A stretch of 12,612 bases of DNA from NCBI GenBank assembly GCA_964461635.1, contig CAYWVC010000042.1, positions 1-12,612 of the forward strand. The letters are read 5' to 3'. Under the pieces are notes generated by a model. It searched no databases. It was given only the letters and a program-made list of their open reading frames with translations, and was not told the origin of the DNA. The position numbers were made by a program, and so were the translations under genes. This DNA comes from RGIG3994 sp964461635 (GTDB lineage: Bacteria > Bacillota > Clostridia > Oscillospirales > CAG-272). The stretch's first letter is position 1. Every line of letters begins with the position of its first letter. This document shows positions 1 through 6,463 of this stretch, one piece after another.

Positions 1-130
1 TTCTTTTGGCACAAGAGGCGCAAAAGAAAAAGCTAACAAAAAGAAAACGCCGTTAAGGGGCTTTCGCCGCCTGCGGGCGGCGAGGAGGGCTCCGCGCCCT
101 CCACCGCGCCGCCTTTTAAAAAAGGCGGGC
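1..130. repeat. Cluster of GC-rich hairpins, probable dispersed intergenic repeat
   Basis: No gene is visible here. Four inverted repeats follow each other: TTCTTTTG (1-8) with CAAAAGAA (21-28); CGCCGCC (65-71) with GGCGGCG (76-82) around a TGCG loop; GGAGGGC (84-90) with GCCCTCC (96-102) around TCCGC; and CCGCCTTTT (109-117) with AAAAGGCGG (120-128). Back-to-back short perfect stems in otherwise empty DNA are typical of REP/MITE-like non-coding repeats of Clostridia. That family assignment is inference, because only one copy is visible in the window. The left end may be cut off by the window edge. Confidence 0.55.
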
Positions 131-177
131 GAAAACTTACTGACGGGTTAACGAGTGAAAATTTGCTAACGGGTTAA
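131..177. repeat. Two-copy direct tandem repeat, 26-base period
   Basis: Positions 131-151 and 157-177 are two 21-base copies that match at 18 of 21 positions. Both end in ACGGGTTAA, and they are separated by the five bases CGAGT. They lie between the hairpin cluster at 1-130 and the spoIVA terminator. They may be part of the same repeat element or a degenerate direct repeat. No function is apparent. Confidence 0.6.
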
Positions 178-211
178 GCGGCGGAGGTTTCTTTGCGATA
201 TACGGCAAAAG

Positions 212-248
212 ATCTCCCGTGGGGCGTTCCCGCGGGAGATGCTTTTTT
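212..248 (-). terminator. Intrinsic terminator of spoIVA (possibly bidirectional)
   Basis: ATCTCCCG (212-219) pairs with CGGGAGAT (233-240). The stem continues inward through G-C and G-U pairs (220-224 with 228-232) to a three-base loop, giving about 13 pairs. On the minus strand the stem is followed by C and then TTTT, and it lies eight bases past the spoIVA stop codon. On the plus strand the same stem is followed by GC and six T (243-248), so it could also stop transcription arriving from the left. Confidence 0.8.
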
Positions 249-1729
249 CAAAGAAGTATGCAGATCAGTCCGCCCGAGCCCTCGTTTATTATCCGTTCAA
301 GCGTGCCGGACAGCTTTTTACGCGCCTCCTCGGGCATATGGGCGAGCTTGGCGTGGATTCCCTCGTTGACGAGCTCATACAGCGGCTTGCCGAAGATATC
401 CGATTCCCAGATCTTATGCGGGTCCTCCTCAAATTCGCGTAGCAGGTATTTCACGAGCTCCTCCGACTGCTGTTCGGTTCCGACGATCGGGTTGACCTCG
501 GTCTCTATATCCGCGCGAAGGAGGTGTATCGACTCGGCGGAGGCGCGCAGGCGCACGCCGTAACCTCCCGCCTGCCTGACTATCTGCGGTTCCTCTAACT
601 TTAGCGAGTCGGTCTCGGGCATAATTATCCCGTAGCCCGTCTCGGCGACCTCGTCAAGTGCAGCCGACACGCGTTCAAAGCGATCGCGCTTTTGCGCAAG
701 GTCGCGCAGTATGGTGATGAGCGACCGCTCGTCGGGGATATCGAATCCGGTCAGCTCGCTTATAACGGTATAGTAGAGCCCGTCGTTCGGTACGACCGAA
801 ACGCTCGCCCTGCCGGTTCCGAGGTCGATGAGGTCAACACTTGCCGAGCTAAGGTATTCGTTGTCGGAAAGGTGCGCGAACGCCGTCTGCACCTCGCCTA
901 TTTTGGATGCGCCCGTGGCACATTCCGCGACGGTGGCGGCGATCGAGCGACGCACGGGGTGTGAAGGGTCGAGCGCTCTTATCCACTCCGGGCATCCGAC
1001 GTTCACCTCGGTGATCGGGAATTCGTTCAGCACGAGCTCAAGCACGTGACGAATATCCTCGGCATCAAGGTCAAGGCAGCTTACGAGCGCGACCGGGGCG
1101 GCGTATTTTGCCTCCAGCTCGTAGGCGAGGGCTATTGCCGCATCCGAGCTCGGATCGGCTGAATTGAGTATAATGGCGAAGGGCTTGCCGAGCTCACGGA
1201 GCTCGGCGGCTACCCGCTCCTCGGCATTGACGTAGCTCTCGCGCGGGATGTCGCCTATCGTACCGTCGGTGGTCACGAGCATACCTATCGTGGCGTGCTC
1301 GGTTATGACCTTGTGCGTGCCCATCTCCGCCGCCTCAAGGAAGGGCATAGGCTCCTCCCGCCAAGGGGTTCTGACCATTCGCGGCTGTCCGTTTTCGGAC
1401 GTACCGAGCGCGTCGGGCACTATATATCCGACGCAGTCGATCATTTTAACGCGCAACGACGCCGCCCCGTCCGAGAGGGTCACCTCCACGCCTCCGTCGG
1501 GGATGAATTTCGGCTCGGTGGTCATAACGGTCTTGCCCGCCGCCGATTGCGGCATCTCATCCCTTGCCCGTTCACGCTCGTGTTCGTCCTTGATATTCGG
1601 GAGCACGAGGGACTCCATAAATCGCTTGATAAAGGTCGATTTTCCGCTCCTCACCGGTCCGACGACCCCGATATATATATTGCCGTCGGTCCGCTGAGCT
1701 ATATCGCGGTAGATTGAATTTTCGCTCAT
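248..1729 (-). CDS. spoIVA: Stage IV sporulation protein A, spore coat morphogenetic ATPase
   Basis: SpoIVA is the ATPase that polymerises on the outer forespore membrane in the mother cell and forms the basement layer on which the coat is built; it is also needed for cortex formation. The protein has 493 residues, almost the same as the Bacillus subtilis protein (492). Visible features are the Walker A loop GPVRSGKS (24-31, Lys30), the conserved segment around AAGKTVMTTEP (63-73) that carries the sensor threonines, the Walker B-like IDCVGY (97-102, Asp98), and the conserved C-terminal end GSGGLICILL. The ATG at 1729 has a GGGAGG ribosome site seven bases upstream, but this site lies in the 3' arm of a long hairpin (1737-1776). 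The gene is last in a run after uvrC, rsmD and coaD, 76 bases beyond coaD. Expression is expected to be sigma-E dependent in the mother cell, and a candidate sigma-E promoter is present. No truncation or missing key residue is seen. Confidence 0.98.
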   Translation of the reverse strand: MSENSIYRDIAQRTDGNIYIGVVGPVRSGKSTFIKRFMESLVLPNIKDEHERERARDEMPQSAAGKTVMTTEPKFIPDGGVEVTLSDGAASLRVKMIDCVGYIVPDALGTSENGQPRMVRTPWREEPMPFLEAAEMGTHKVITEHATIGMLVTTDGTIGDIPRESYVNAEERVAAELRELGKPFAIILNSADPSSDAAIALAYELEAKYAAPVALVSCLDLDAEDIRHVLELVLNEFPITEVNVGCPEWIRALDPSHPVRRSIAATVAECATGASKIGEVQTAFAHLSDNEYLSSASVDLIDLGTGRASVSVVPNDGLYYTVISELTGFDIPDERSLITILRDLAQKRDRFERVSAALDEVAETGYGIIMPETDSLKLEEPQIVRQAGGYGVRLRASAESIHLLRADIETEVNPIVGTEQQSEELVKYLLREFEEDPHKIWESDIFGKPLYELVNEGIHAKLAHMPEEARKKLSGTLERIINEGSGGLICILL

Positions 1730-1736
1730 AAAATTA

Positions 1737-1776
1737 CCCTCCCGGTATATTTTCAGTAAAATATATGCCGGGAGGG
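1737..1776 (-). promoter_or_regulatory. Hairpin that sequesters the spoIVA ribosome-binding site
   Basis: Read on the minus strand, CCCTCCCGG (1776-1768) pairs perfectly with CCGGGAGGG (1745-1737). After a two-base bulge, TATATTTT (1765-1758) pairs with AAAATATA (1753-1746) around a four-base loop. The 3' arm contains the GGGAGG Shine-Dalgarno sequence, which is followed by TAATTTT and the spoIVA ATG. In a transcript reading through from coaD, the ribosome site would be fully paired. The stem could instead, or also, be the coaD terminator, but its 3' tail (TAATTTT) is a poor uridine tract. The structure itself is visible; the function is inferred. Confidence 0.7.
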
Positions 1777-1788
1777 GCTCAAGTATTC
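1760..1788 (-). promoter_or_regulatory. Candidate sigma-E promoter of spoIVA
   Basis: On the minus strand a -35-like GAATACT (1788-1782) is separated by 14 bases from a -10-like CATATATT (1767-1760). The B. subtilis sigma-E consensus is roughly ATATT-type at -35 and CATACAAT-type at -10 with this spacing, and spoIVA belongs to the sigma-E regulon there. Transcription would start near 1753, in the loop or 3' arm of the hairpin at 1737-1776, so the RNA would lack the 5' arm. The match is good but imperfect; experimental mapping is lacking. Confidence 0.5.
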
Positions 1789-1805
1789 GGAATAAAGGGC
1801 GGAAG

Positions 1806-2285
1806 TCAGCCGTCGCTGTGACGGGACAGAAGCGCTTCGGCTTCGGGGGCGACCAGCCCGTGCAGTGATTTGCCGTGCACGGTCAGCTCACGCACGAAGG
1901 TCGAGCTGACGCAGGCGAGCTCGGGGCGGGCGGGGAGGATCAGCGTCTCCACGCTCGGCGCAAGGCGGCGGTTGATGTCGGCAAGGTCGCGCTCGTATTC
2001 GAAATCGAGTGCGTTTCGCGCACCCTTCACTACCGTGTCGGCGTGAAGCGCGGCGCAGAGGTCGACGAGCAAGCCCTCTGCCGTGATAACGCTGACGTTC
2101 GGCAGTCCGGCGCAGGAGAGCTCGGCAACGCGCTTACGCTCAAGCATCGGCAGAAAGCCCTTTTTGCTCTGATTGATCATTATTGCGACGTATACCCGGT
2201 CGAACAGTCCGGACGCGCGTCGTACGACGTCAAGGTGACCGAGAGTGAAGGGATCGAAGCTCCCGGGGACCACACATATTTTCAT
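1806..2285 (-). CDS. coaD: Phosphopantetheine adenylyltransferase
   Basis: CoaD transfers AMP from ATP to 4'-phosphopantetheine, giving dephospho-CoA, the penultimate step of coenzyme A synthesis in the cytoplasm. The 159-residue length is normal for this nucleotidyltransferase family. The N-terminal PGSFDPFTLGHLDV (7-20) holds the T/HxGH nucleotide-binding motif as TLGH (14-17, His17). The KGARN segment corresponds to the usual KGLR substrate loop with Leu replaced by Ala, and SSTFVREL corresponds to the conserved ISSTxVRE-type motif. The start overlaps the rsmD stop by four bases (ATGA), and GGAGG (2296-2300) lies ten bases upstream. rsmD-coaD is a common adjacent pair in bacteria, which supports both assignments. 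Expression is likely coupled to uvrC and rsmD. Confidence 0.97.
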   Translation of the reverse strand: MKICVVPGSFDPFTLGHLDVVRRASGLFDRVYVAIMINQSKKGFLPMLERKRVAELSCAGLPNVSVITAEGLLVDLCAALHADTVVKGARNALDFEYERDLADINRRLAPSVETLILPARPELACVSSTFVRELTVHGKSLHGLVAPEAEALLSRHSDG

Positions 2286-2839
2286 TTCGGGTTATCCTCC
2301 TTTTTCGGTTTGAGTACAGTTACGTTGGCGATGCCGTATTTTGCGACCTTGACGGCTTCAAGATGATCGGGAATCTTACACAGCGGCTCGCCGCTCTCGC
2401 AGATCACGAGCGAGGTTGGCTTCAGCAGCTCGCGAAGGCTTGTCAGCACGGTGTTCATCAGTCCGGCGCGGTAGGGCGGGTCGAGAAACACGACGTCAAA
2501 CTTTTGTCCCTGTCGCTTCGCGCGTTCGACCGTCTTATCCCAATCGGCGCAGATTATATCGCAACGGTCGGAGAGGTGCGTGCGTTCGGCGTTGCGCTTT
2601 ATCACGTCGATCGCCGCCCTTGAGCTGTCGCAGACGGTGGCGTGTGCCGCACCGCGGCTGAGCGCTTCAAGCGCGAGCTGCCCCGACCCGCCGAAGAGGT
2701 CGAGCACCCGCCGCCCCTCAATAGAGAACTGTATCATTGAGAAGACGGCTTCCTTGGCGCGTTCCGAGGTCGGTCGGGTGGCGTCGCCCTCAAGAGTGAA
2801 GAGCTTAGTACCCCTTGCGGATCCGCTTATTATCCTCAT
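2282..2839 (-). CDS. rsmD: 16S rRNA (guanine966-N2)-methyltransferase
   Basis: RsmD methylates N2 of G966 in 16S rRNA during assembly of the small ribosomal subunit, using S-adenosylmethionine. The protein has 185 residues, typical of the family. It shows the N-terminal RIISGSARG-type start with the RPTSERAKEAVFSM segment (22-35), the SAM-binding loop DLFGGSG (47-53, usually DLFAGSG) followed by LALEALSRGA, and the catalytic motif DPPY (120-123) of N2-guanine methyltransferases. Its ATG overlaps the uvrC stop by four bases, and an AAAGGA ribosome site lies within the last uvrC codons. It overlaps coaD by four bases at the other end, so uvrC-rsmD-coaD looks translationally coupled. Confidence 0.96.
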   Translation of the reverse strand: MRIISGSARGTKLFTLEGDATRPTSERAKEAVFSMIQFSIEGRRVLDLFGGSGQLALEALSRGAAHATVCDSSRAAIDVIKRNAERTHLSDRCDIICADWDKTVERAKRQGQKFDVVFLDPPYRAGLMNTVLTSLRELLKPTSLVICESGEPLCKIPDHLEAVKVAKYGIANVTVLKPKKEDNPK

Positions 2840-4674
2840 TTTTCGTCATCCTTTCCGTGAAAATGCGCGTATATCCGTTCGGCATCGGCAAGCGATATAC
2901 CCTTGACCGAACGAAGGCTGTCGGTATCGGCGGCTCGGACAGCCGTAAGTGTGCCGAAGTGGGAGAGCAGAGCCCTTGCCTTTGCCGGACCGATACCGGG
3001 AACGGTTTCAAGCGAGGAGTGCCTGAGCGTTTTACGCTTGGCGTTATCCATTCTTGATACGGTGAAGCGGTGGACCTCCTCCTGTATGCGGTAGATCAGG
3101 GTGAATACCGCCTGCTCGCGGGCGATGTTGATCTCGCCGACGTCGGTGGTCAGAGCGCGGGTTTTGTGGTGATCGTCCTTTACCATACCGAACACGGGGA
3201 TATATATGCCGAGCGAGTCAAGCAGCTCCCGCACGACCGAGACGTGCCCCTTGCCGCCGTCAAGCAGTATAAGGTCGGGCGGATCGGGAAGGGTCCCGTT
3301 TTCCCCGTTTACGTGGGTGAATCGCCGCCGTATCGCCTCCCGCATACTTGCGTAGTCGTCGGTGCCGTCCACCGTTTTTATGCGGAAGGTGCGATAATCG
3401 CGCTTGGCGAATTTACCGTTCTCGCACACGATCATACCTGCGGTGAGGTGCTCACTGCCGAGGTTGGAGATATCGTATGCCTCTATCCGCTCGGGATAGA
3501 CCTCCAGCGACAGCAGCTCGGCAAGGCGGGCCAGGCTCTTTTCGTCCTTTCGCAGGCTCTCAAGATGCTGTTTGGCTTTTTCGGCGGCGTTTCCGTCGGC
3601 GACCCGGCAAAGCGCCCGAAGGTCCCCGCGCTGTGGTGTGCGGAGCGCGACTTTTCTCCCCGCCAAGGAGGAGAGGTATTCGGTCACGAGCTCCGCGTCG
3701 TCGCCGTCGAGCTCAAACGAAAGACATATCTCGGACGGGATATATTCACGCAGACGGTAGTGCCGGCATATGAGCGAGGCAACGTCGGAGGGATCGGTAA
3801 GCTCATCCGCACCGAAGGTAAAGACGTTTTCATCGGTAAGTGCTCCGTCGCGAACGTAAAGGAATGCGACGGCGGAGCAGAGCTCGTCGGAGTAAATTCC
3901 GACGACGTCCGCCTCGGTTCCCGGTGCGCCGACGACGTGCTGGCGTTCACTGAGGGCGCCGAGCGCGTTCAGGGTATCGCGACAGCGCGCCGCCGCCTCA
4001 TATTGCTCGGCATCCGAGTATCTGTACATTTCGGCTTCAAGCTCACGTCGAACGCGCGAGGTATTTCCGCGCAGTATATCGACTGCCGAGCGTACGAGCG
4101 TGCCGTATTCCTCCGCCGTGATATTTCCGAGGCAGAGCCCGCAGCAACGCTTCATCTGATAGTATATACACGGACGCTCCTTGCCGAAGTCGCGCGGAAA
4201 AACGCGCTTGCAGGTCGGGAGCCCGAGTGCCTTGTTTACCGTATTGACCGCGCCGTAGGCTGTCGCAACGCCCGAATAGGGACCGAAGTACTTTGACTTG
4301 TCGGCGGTGCGCTTGCGGGTTACGGTAAGGCGGGGATATTCCTCGGCGGTGAGCTTTATATACGGATAGGATTTTGCATCCTTCAGTCTGATATTATATC
4401 TCGGGTTATATTGCTTTATGAGGGTGTTTTCGAGCGAGAGCGCCTCTATCTCGGTTGAGCAGAGAATGTAGTCGAAGTCGTAGACGGCATCAACCATTTT
4501 CTGCGTTTTGACGTTTTTCCGACTGCTTTGAAAATATTGCGAGACGCGGGACTTGAGGTGGCGGGACTTGCCGACGTAGATGACCTTGCCCGATCGGTCG
4601 TGCATTATATATACTCCCGGGGTGAGCGGAAGTGCGTTTGCCTTTTCAAGCAGAAAGGGAAGGCGGGATTGCAT
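2836..4674 (-). CDS. uvrC: Excinuclease ABC subunit C
   Basis: UvrC makes both incisions around bulky DNA lesions after handover from UvrA-UvrB in nucleotide excision repair. The 612-residue protein has the full family layout. The GIY-YIG nuclease domain carries GVY (20-22) and IYVGK (32-36). A cysteine cluster follows at about residues 150-180 (CKRV...RPCIYYQMKRCCGLC), matching the site reported to bind an Fe-S cluster in UvrC. A UVR helix for UvrB binding is near residue 200 (YEAAARCRDTL). The RNase H-like nuclease domain has EAYDISNLG, LILLDGGKGH and KDDHHKTRAL. A helix-hairpin-helix end (GPAKARALLSHFG) closes the protein. I chose the ATG at 4674 because AAAGGAG lies eight bases upstream and homologues begin there. 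A longer frame to 4740 would start inside the ptsH terminator. No separate promoter is obvious between that terminator and uvrC. Confidence 0.97.
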   Translation of the reverse strand: MQSRLPFLLEKANALPLTPGVYIMHDRSGKVIYVGKSRHLKSRVSQYFQSSRKNVKTQKMVDAVYDFDYILCSTEIEALSLENTLIKQYNPRYNIRLKDAKSYPYIKLTAEEYPRLTVTRKRTADKSKYFGPYSGVATAYGAVNTVNKALGLPTCKRVFPRDFGKERPCIYYQMKRCCGLCLGNITAEEYGTLVRSAVDILRGNTSRVRRELEAEMYRYSDAEQYEAAARCRDTLNALGALSERQHVVGAPGTEADVVGIYSDELCSAVAFLYVRDGALTDENVFTFGADELTDPSDVASLICRHYRLREYIPSEICLSFELDGDDAELVTEYLSSLAGRKVALRTPQRGDLRALCRVADGNAAEKAKQHLESLRKDEKSLARLAELLSLEVYPERIEAYDISNLGSEHLTAGMIVCENGKFAKRDYRTFRIKTVDGTDDYASMREAIRRRFTHVNGENGTLPDPPDLILLDGGKGHVSVVRELLDSLGIYIPVFGMVKDDHHKTRALTTDVGEINIAREQAVFTLIYRIQEEVHRFTVSRMDNAKRKTLRHSSLETVPGIGPAKARALLSHFGTLTAVRAADTDSLRSVKGISLADAERIYAHFHGKDDEK

Positions 4675-4682
4675 AGGTGGCT

Positions 4683-4689
4683 CTCCTTT
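4683..4689 (-). promoter_or_regulatory. Ribosome-binding site fixing the uvrC start
   Basis: AAAGGAG on the minus strand lies eight bases before the ATG at 4674. The longer in-frame start at 4740 is within the terminator stem at 4717-4749 and has no ribosome site, so the shorter start is preferred. Confidence 0.8.
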
Positions 4690-4716
4690 CTTTGCGCGTG
4701 GCGGTTTCCTAAAAGA

Positions 4717-4749
4717 AAAAAGCCGACGCAGGGTATGCATCAGCTTTTT
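4717..4749 (-). terminator. Intrinsic terminator after ptsH
   Basis: On the minus strand AAAAAGCTGATGCA (4749-4736) pairs with TGCGTCGGCTTTTT (4730-4717) around a five-base loop. Two of the 14 pairs are G-U, and the stem runs into TTTTTTC. On the plus strand these two pairs would be C-A mismatches, so the element is built for minus-strand RNA. It starts nine bases beyond the ptsH stop and separates ptsH from uvrC. Confidence 0.85.
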
Positions 4750-4757
4750 GCCGTGAT

Positions 4758-5039
4758 TCAGGCTTGCTTGTCAGTTTGTTCGCCGATGCCGGAATCAATA
4801 AGCTCGGCAAGCTGGGCAACGGCGGTTTCCTCGTCGTAGCCGTCAGCCACGATCGAAACGGTCATTCCCTTCGTTATGCCGAGGGAGAGCACGCCGAGAA
4901 GGCTCTTGGCATTGACCTTGCGGTCGCCGCTTTCCACCCAAACGCTGCTCTTGAACTTGTGTGCGCTCTGAACGAAGAAGGTTGCGGGGCGAGCGTGAAG
5001 CCCCATACTGTTGACTATTGTTACGTCACGCGAGACCAT
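4758..5039 (-). CDS. ptsH: Phosphocarrier protein HPr
   Basis: HPr passes phosphate from enzyme I to the sugar-specific IIA domains of the phosphotransferase system. In Gram-positive bacteria it is also phosphorylated by HPr kinase and then acts as the CcpA co-repressor. The 93-residue protein has the active-site motif GLHARPAT (13-20) with His15, and the regulatory site NAKSLLGVLSLG (43-54) with Ser46. His15 argues against the catalytically dead Crh paralogue. The length is slightly above the usual 85-90, owing to a short polar C-terminal tail. GGAGGG (5045-5050) is five bases before the ATG. The gene has its own promoter, a structured leader and a terminator, so it is probably monocistronic. 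No ptsI gene is nearby, which is unlike the ptsHI operon of Bacillus but common in Clostridia. Confidence 0.95.
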   Translation of the reverse strand: MVSRDVTIVNSMGLHARPATFFVQSAHKFKSSVWVESGDRKVNAKSLLGVLSLGITKGMTVSIVADGYDEETAVAQLAELIDSGIGEQTDKQA

Positions 5040-5054
5040 AAAGACCCTCCACCA

Positions 5055-5095
5055 ATATGCCGTGAGTTCGCATCAAAGCCGCGATGCGGGCATAT
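5055..5095 (-). promoter_or_regulatory. Structured 5' leader hairpin of ptsH
   Basis: On the minus strand ATATGCC (5095-5089) pairs with GGCATAT (5061-5055). Directly inside, CGCATC (5088-5083) pairs with GATGCG (5074-5069), leaving an eight-base loop and a one-sided seven-base bulge (5068-5062). This gives 13 pairs ending four bases before the GGAGGG ribosome site. The structure lies in the leader of about 78 bases predicted from the promoter at 5124-5152. It may stabilise the mRNA or tune translation; its role is unknown. Confidence 0.5.
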
Positions 5096-5123
5096 TTTCG
5101 TATTGTACTTTTATATTGTTACA

Positions 5124-5152
5124 ATTATAACAAGAAACCACCCCAAAATCAA
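5124..5152 (-). promoter_or_regulatory. Sigma-A promoter of ptsH
   Basis: On the minus strand TTGATT (5152-5147), a 17-base spacer and TATAAT (5129-5124) form a near-consensus promoter. The bases TGT before the -10 give an extended -10 (TGn). Transcription would start near 5117. Confidence 0.8.
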
Positions 5153-5188
5153 GAGGCAAGCTATTGCGTTTTTTAATGAAATTTCCAA

Positions 5189-5211
5189 GCCTTGAGAAGG
5201 TTAATCAAGGC
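5189..5211 (-). terminator. Weak hairpin after the DUF4330 pair, possible terminator
   Basis: On the minus strand GCCTTGA (5211-5205) pairs with TCAAGGC (5195-5189) around a nine-base loop, 33 bases beyond the last DUF4330-like gene. The tail is TTGGAAATTTC rather than a uridine tract, so termination may be inefficient. It is the only stem in this gap that could end the rimM-to-DUF4330 transcript. Confidence 0.35.
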
Positions 5212-5243
5212 AAAATTCACATAAAATACGCTTTTCGGGGGTA

Positions 5244-5819
5244 TCAGTCGACAAGAGAGGGGGCAATTCCGGTCACGGTGAGGTCAAGATCGCAATATTT
5301 GGAGTAGACGGTCAGACGGTCGTTGATGCTTATATATTTTTGCCCGTTGAGCAGGAATCCTCCGTCCTGCGCGATCTTGCCGTGGCACATTATCTTGCCG
5401 GTGAGCGTCCACGTCACGTCGTTGTCGTTCTCGCTTGACGAGTAGGGAACGCTGAGCTCCGAGCCGTCGGCGAGACGGTAGGTGAGGTTATCCGGCATAC
5501 CCGCGATCGAGCTTCCGTTGCTTATGCTGAGGCTCCCGAGCTCGGTTATCCCGTCGTCAAGGTAGAGCCAATTGTCGTTTTGCTCGGAGGAAGCCACAAG
5601 CAACGTGGAATATGCGGTATAGGACAGCGAGTCGGCGCGGAAGGTGATGTAGTATACGTCCCCGCCGTCAAGGCTCCACGTGTCGCTGAGCACGGTGTAT
5701 CTCAGCACGACTCCGGTGATGCAGGCGAGTATTACCACTATTATAAGCAGATCGACGACGTTGAAGCTTGCCGCGGATCCGGCTTTTTTGCCCGTTTTCT
5801 TAATTTTTTTATCTTTCAT
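5244..5819 (-). CDS. DUF4330-like single-pass membrane protein (second of pair)
   Basis: This 191-residue protein has no assigned function. A very basic cytoplasmic start (MKDKKIKKTGKK) is followed by one membrane helix beginning FNVVDLLIIVVIL (about 20-42), and then an extracytoplasmic domain of about 145 residues that looks rich in beta strands. The signature of an asparagine/valine/aspartate turn leading into a hydrophobic helix resembles DUF4330 proteins, as does the downstream gene's neighbour at 5831. This copy is the more divergent of the two. I chose the ATG at 5819 because GGAGG (5825-5829) lies five bases upstream; the in-frame TTG at 5834 has no ribosome site. It starts 11 bases after the first copy ends, so the two are probably made together. 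The context suggests a role beside the polysaccharide polymerase-like protein, which is inference. Confidence 0.75.
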   Translation of the reverse strand: MKDKKIKKTGKKAGSAASFNVVDLLIIVVILACITGVVLRYTVLSDTWSLDGGDVYYITFRADSLSYTAYSTLLVASSEQNDNWLYLDDGITELGSLSISNGSSIAGMPDNLTYRLADGSELSVPYSSSENDNDVTWTLTGKIMCHGKIAQDGGFLLNGQKYISINDRLTVYSKYCDLDLTVTGIAPSLVD

Positions 5820-5830
5820 CTCTTCCTCCG

Positions 5831-6403
5831 TCAATTATCGGCCTGAACGTTGAGTGTATCGCAAACGCCGGCTTTGGAGAAGCCCGCGATCCGAAGGTCA
5901 AACTCACGTCCCACCGCAATGCGGCAACCGTCCACGGTGTAGCCCGTCCCCTCCGAATAGTACGCGTCGGCGGTGACGGTGATTATAACGTTGTGGCGAT
6001 CCGAGTATTGCTTTTTCACCGCGACGCTTTCGCCCGAGCTGTCGGTGTCGAGCACGAATTCGTAGTAGGGCACCGATTCGGGGAGCTTTGCGACGTAGCC
6101 GATCGTTGCGCCGGTATTTCCGTCGATGACCGTTTGTCCGATCTCCACGCTGTACGTGTTGTCGGAGCGGTTGGCGCTCTCAAAAACGTTTTTATATATC
6201 GTGTCGTCTATATCCTCTATCACGACGGTGTAGGATATCCTGACCTTTTGTCCCGAGGTGGCGGCATCCTCCACACTGCGCACGGTCAACAGAATCGCGA
6301 TCGCCGCCGTGAACACGAGAAGCAGTATGATTATGATGTCGAGAACGTTGAGCCTTCCGCCCTTTCTTTGCGGTGCGGAACGCTTGAGCTTATTTTCATC
6401 CAT
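5831..6403 (-). CDS. DUF4330-like single-pass membrane protein (first of pair)
   Basis: This 190-residue protein resembles the DUF4330 family, whose function is not known. It has a basic start (KLKRSAPQRKGGR), then RLNVLDIIIILLLVFTAAIA, a typical DUF4330 entry into a single membrane helix (about 17-43). The extracytoplasmic part has repeated beta-type segments such as VRISYTVVIEDI and SVEIGQTVIDGNTGATIGYV, the latter resembling the conserved 'G-D-x-V...T-G..I-G' stretch of the family. A TAA codon in frame at 6412-6410 excludes a longer N-terminus. No clear ribosome site precedes the ATG; an AGGAAGG is about 30 bases away, too far to be used normally. The gene follows the polymerase-like gene by 60 bases and precedes its paralogue by 11 bases. 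Confidence 0.8.
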   Translation of the reverse strand: MDENKLKRSAPQRKGGRLNVLDIIIILLLVFTAAIAILLTVRSVEDAATSGQKVRISYTVVIEDIDDTIYKNVFESANRSDNTYSVEIGQTVIDGNTGATIGYVAKLPESVPYYEFVLDTDSSGESVAVKKQYSDRHNVIITVTADAYYSEGTGYTVDGCRIAVGREFDLRIAGFSKAGVCDTLNVQADN

Positions 6404-6463
6404 TTGAAATTACCGTGCCCGTTAAGGCTTCCTTCCTGTATTAGTGTATCCGACTGCCTCGGG

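Noticed and set aside
1..180. Possible CRISPR array or tRNA gene at the left end
   Set aside because: The two direct repeats are imperfect with a spacer of only five bases, and no cloverleaf pattern can be drawn.
3070..4296. Open frame of about 400 codons on the plus strand opposite uvrC
   Set aside because: It is the complement of conserved uvrC codons. No ribosome site or protein family features are visible.
4675..4740. N-terminal extension of UvrC by 22 residues
   Set aside because: It would start in the ptsH terminator stem without a ribosome site, and UvrC homologues begin near residue 23 of that frame.
5115..5125. ATTGT-T-ACAAT palindrome just downstream of the ptsH -10
   Set aside because: Five-base arms in AT-rich sequence are likely by chance; there is no second copy nearby and no match to a regulator site I know, including a CcpA site.
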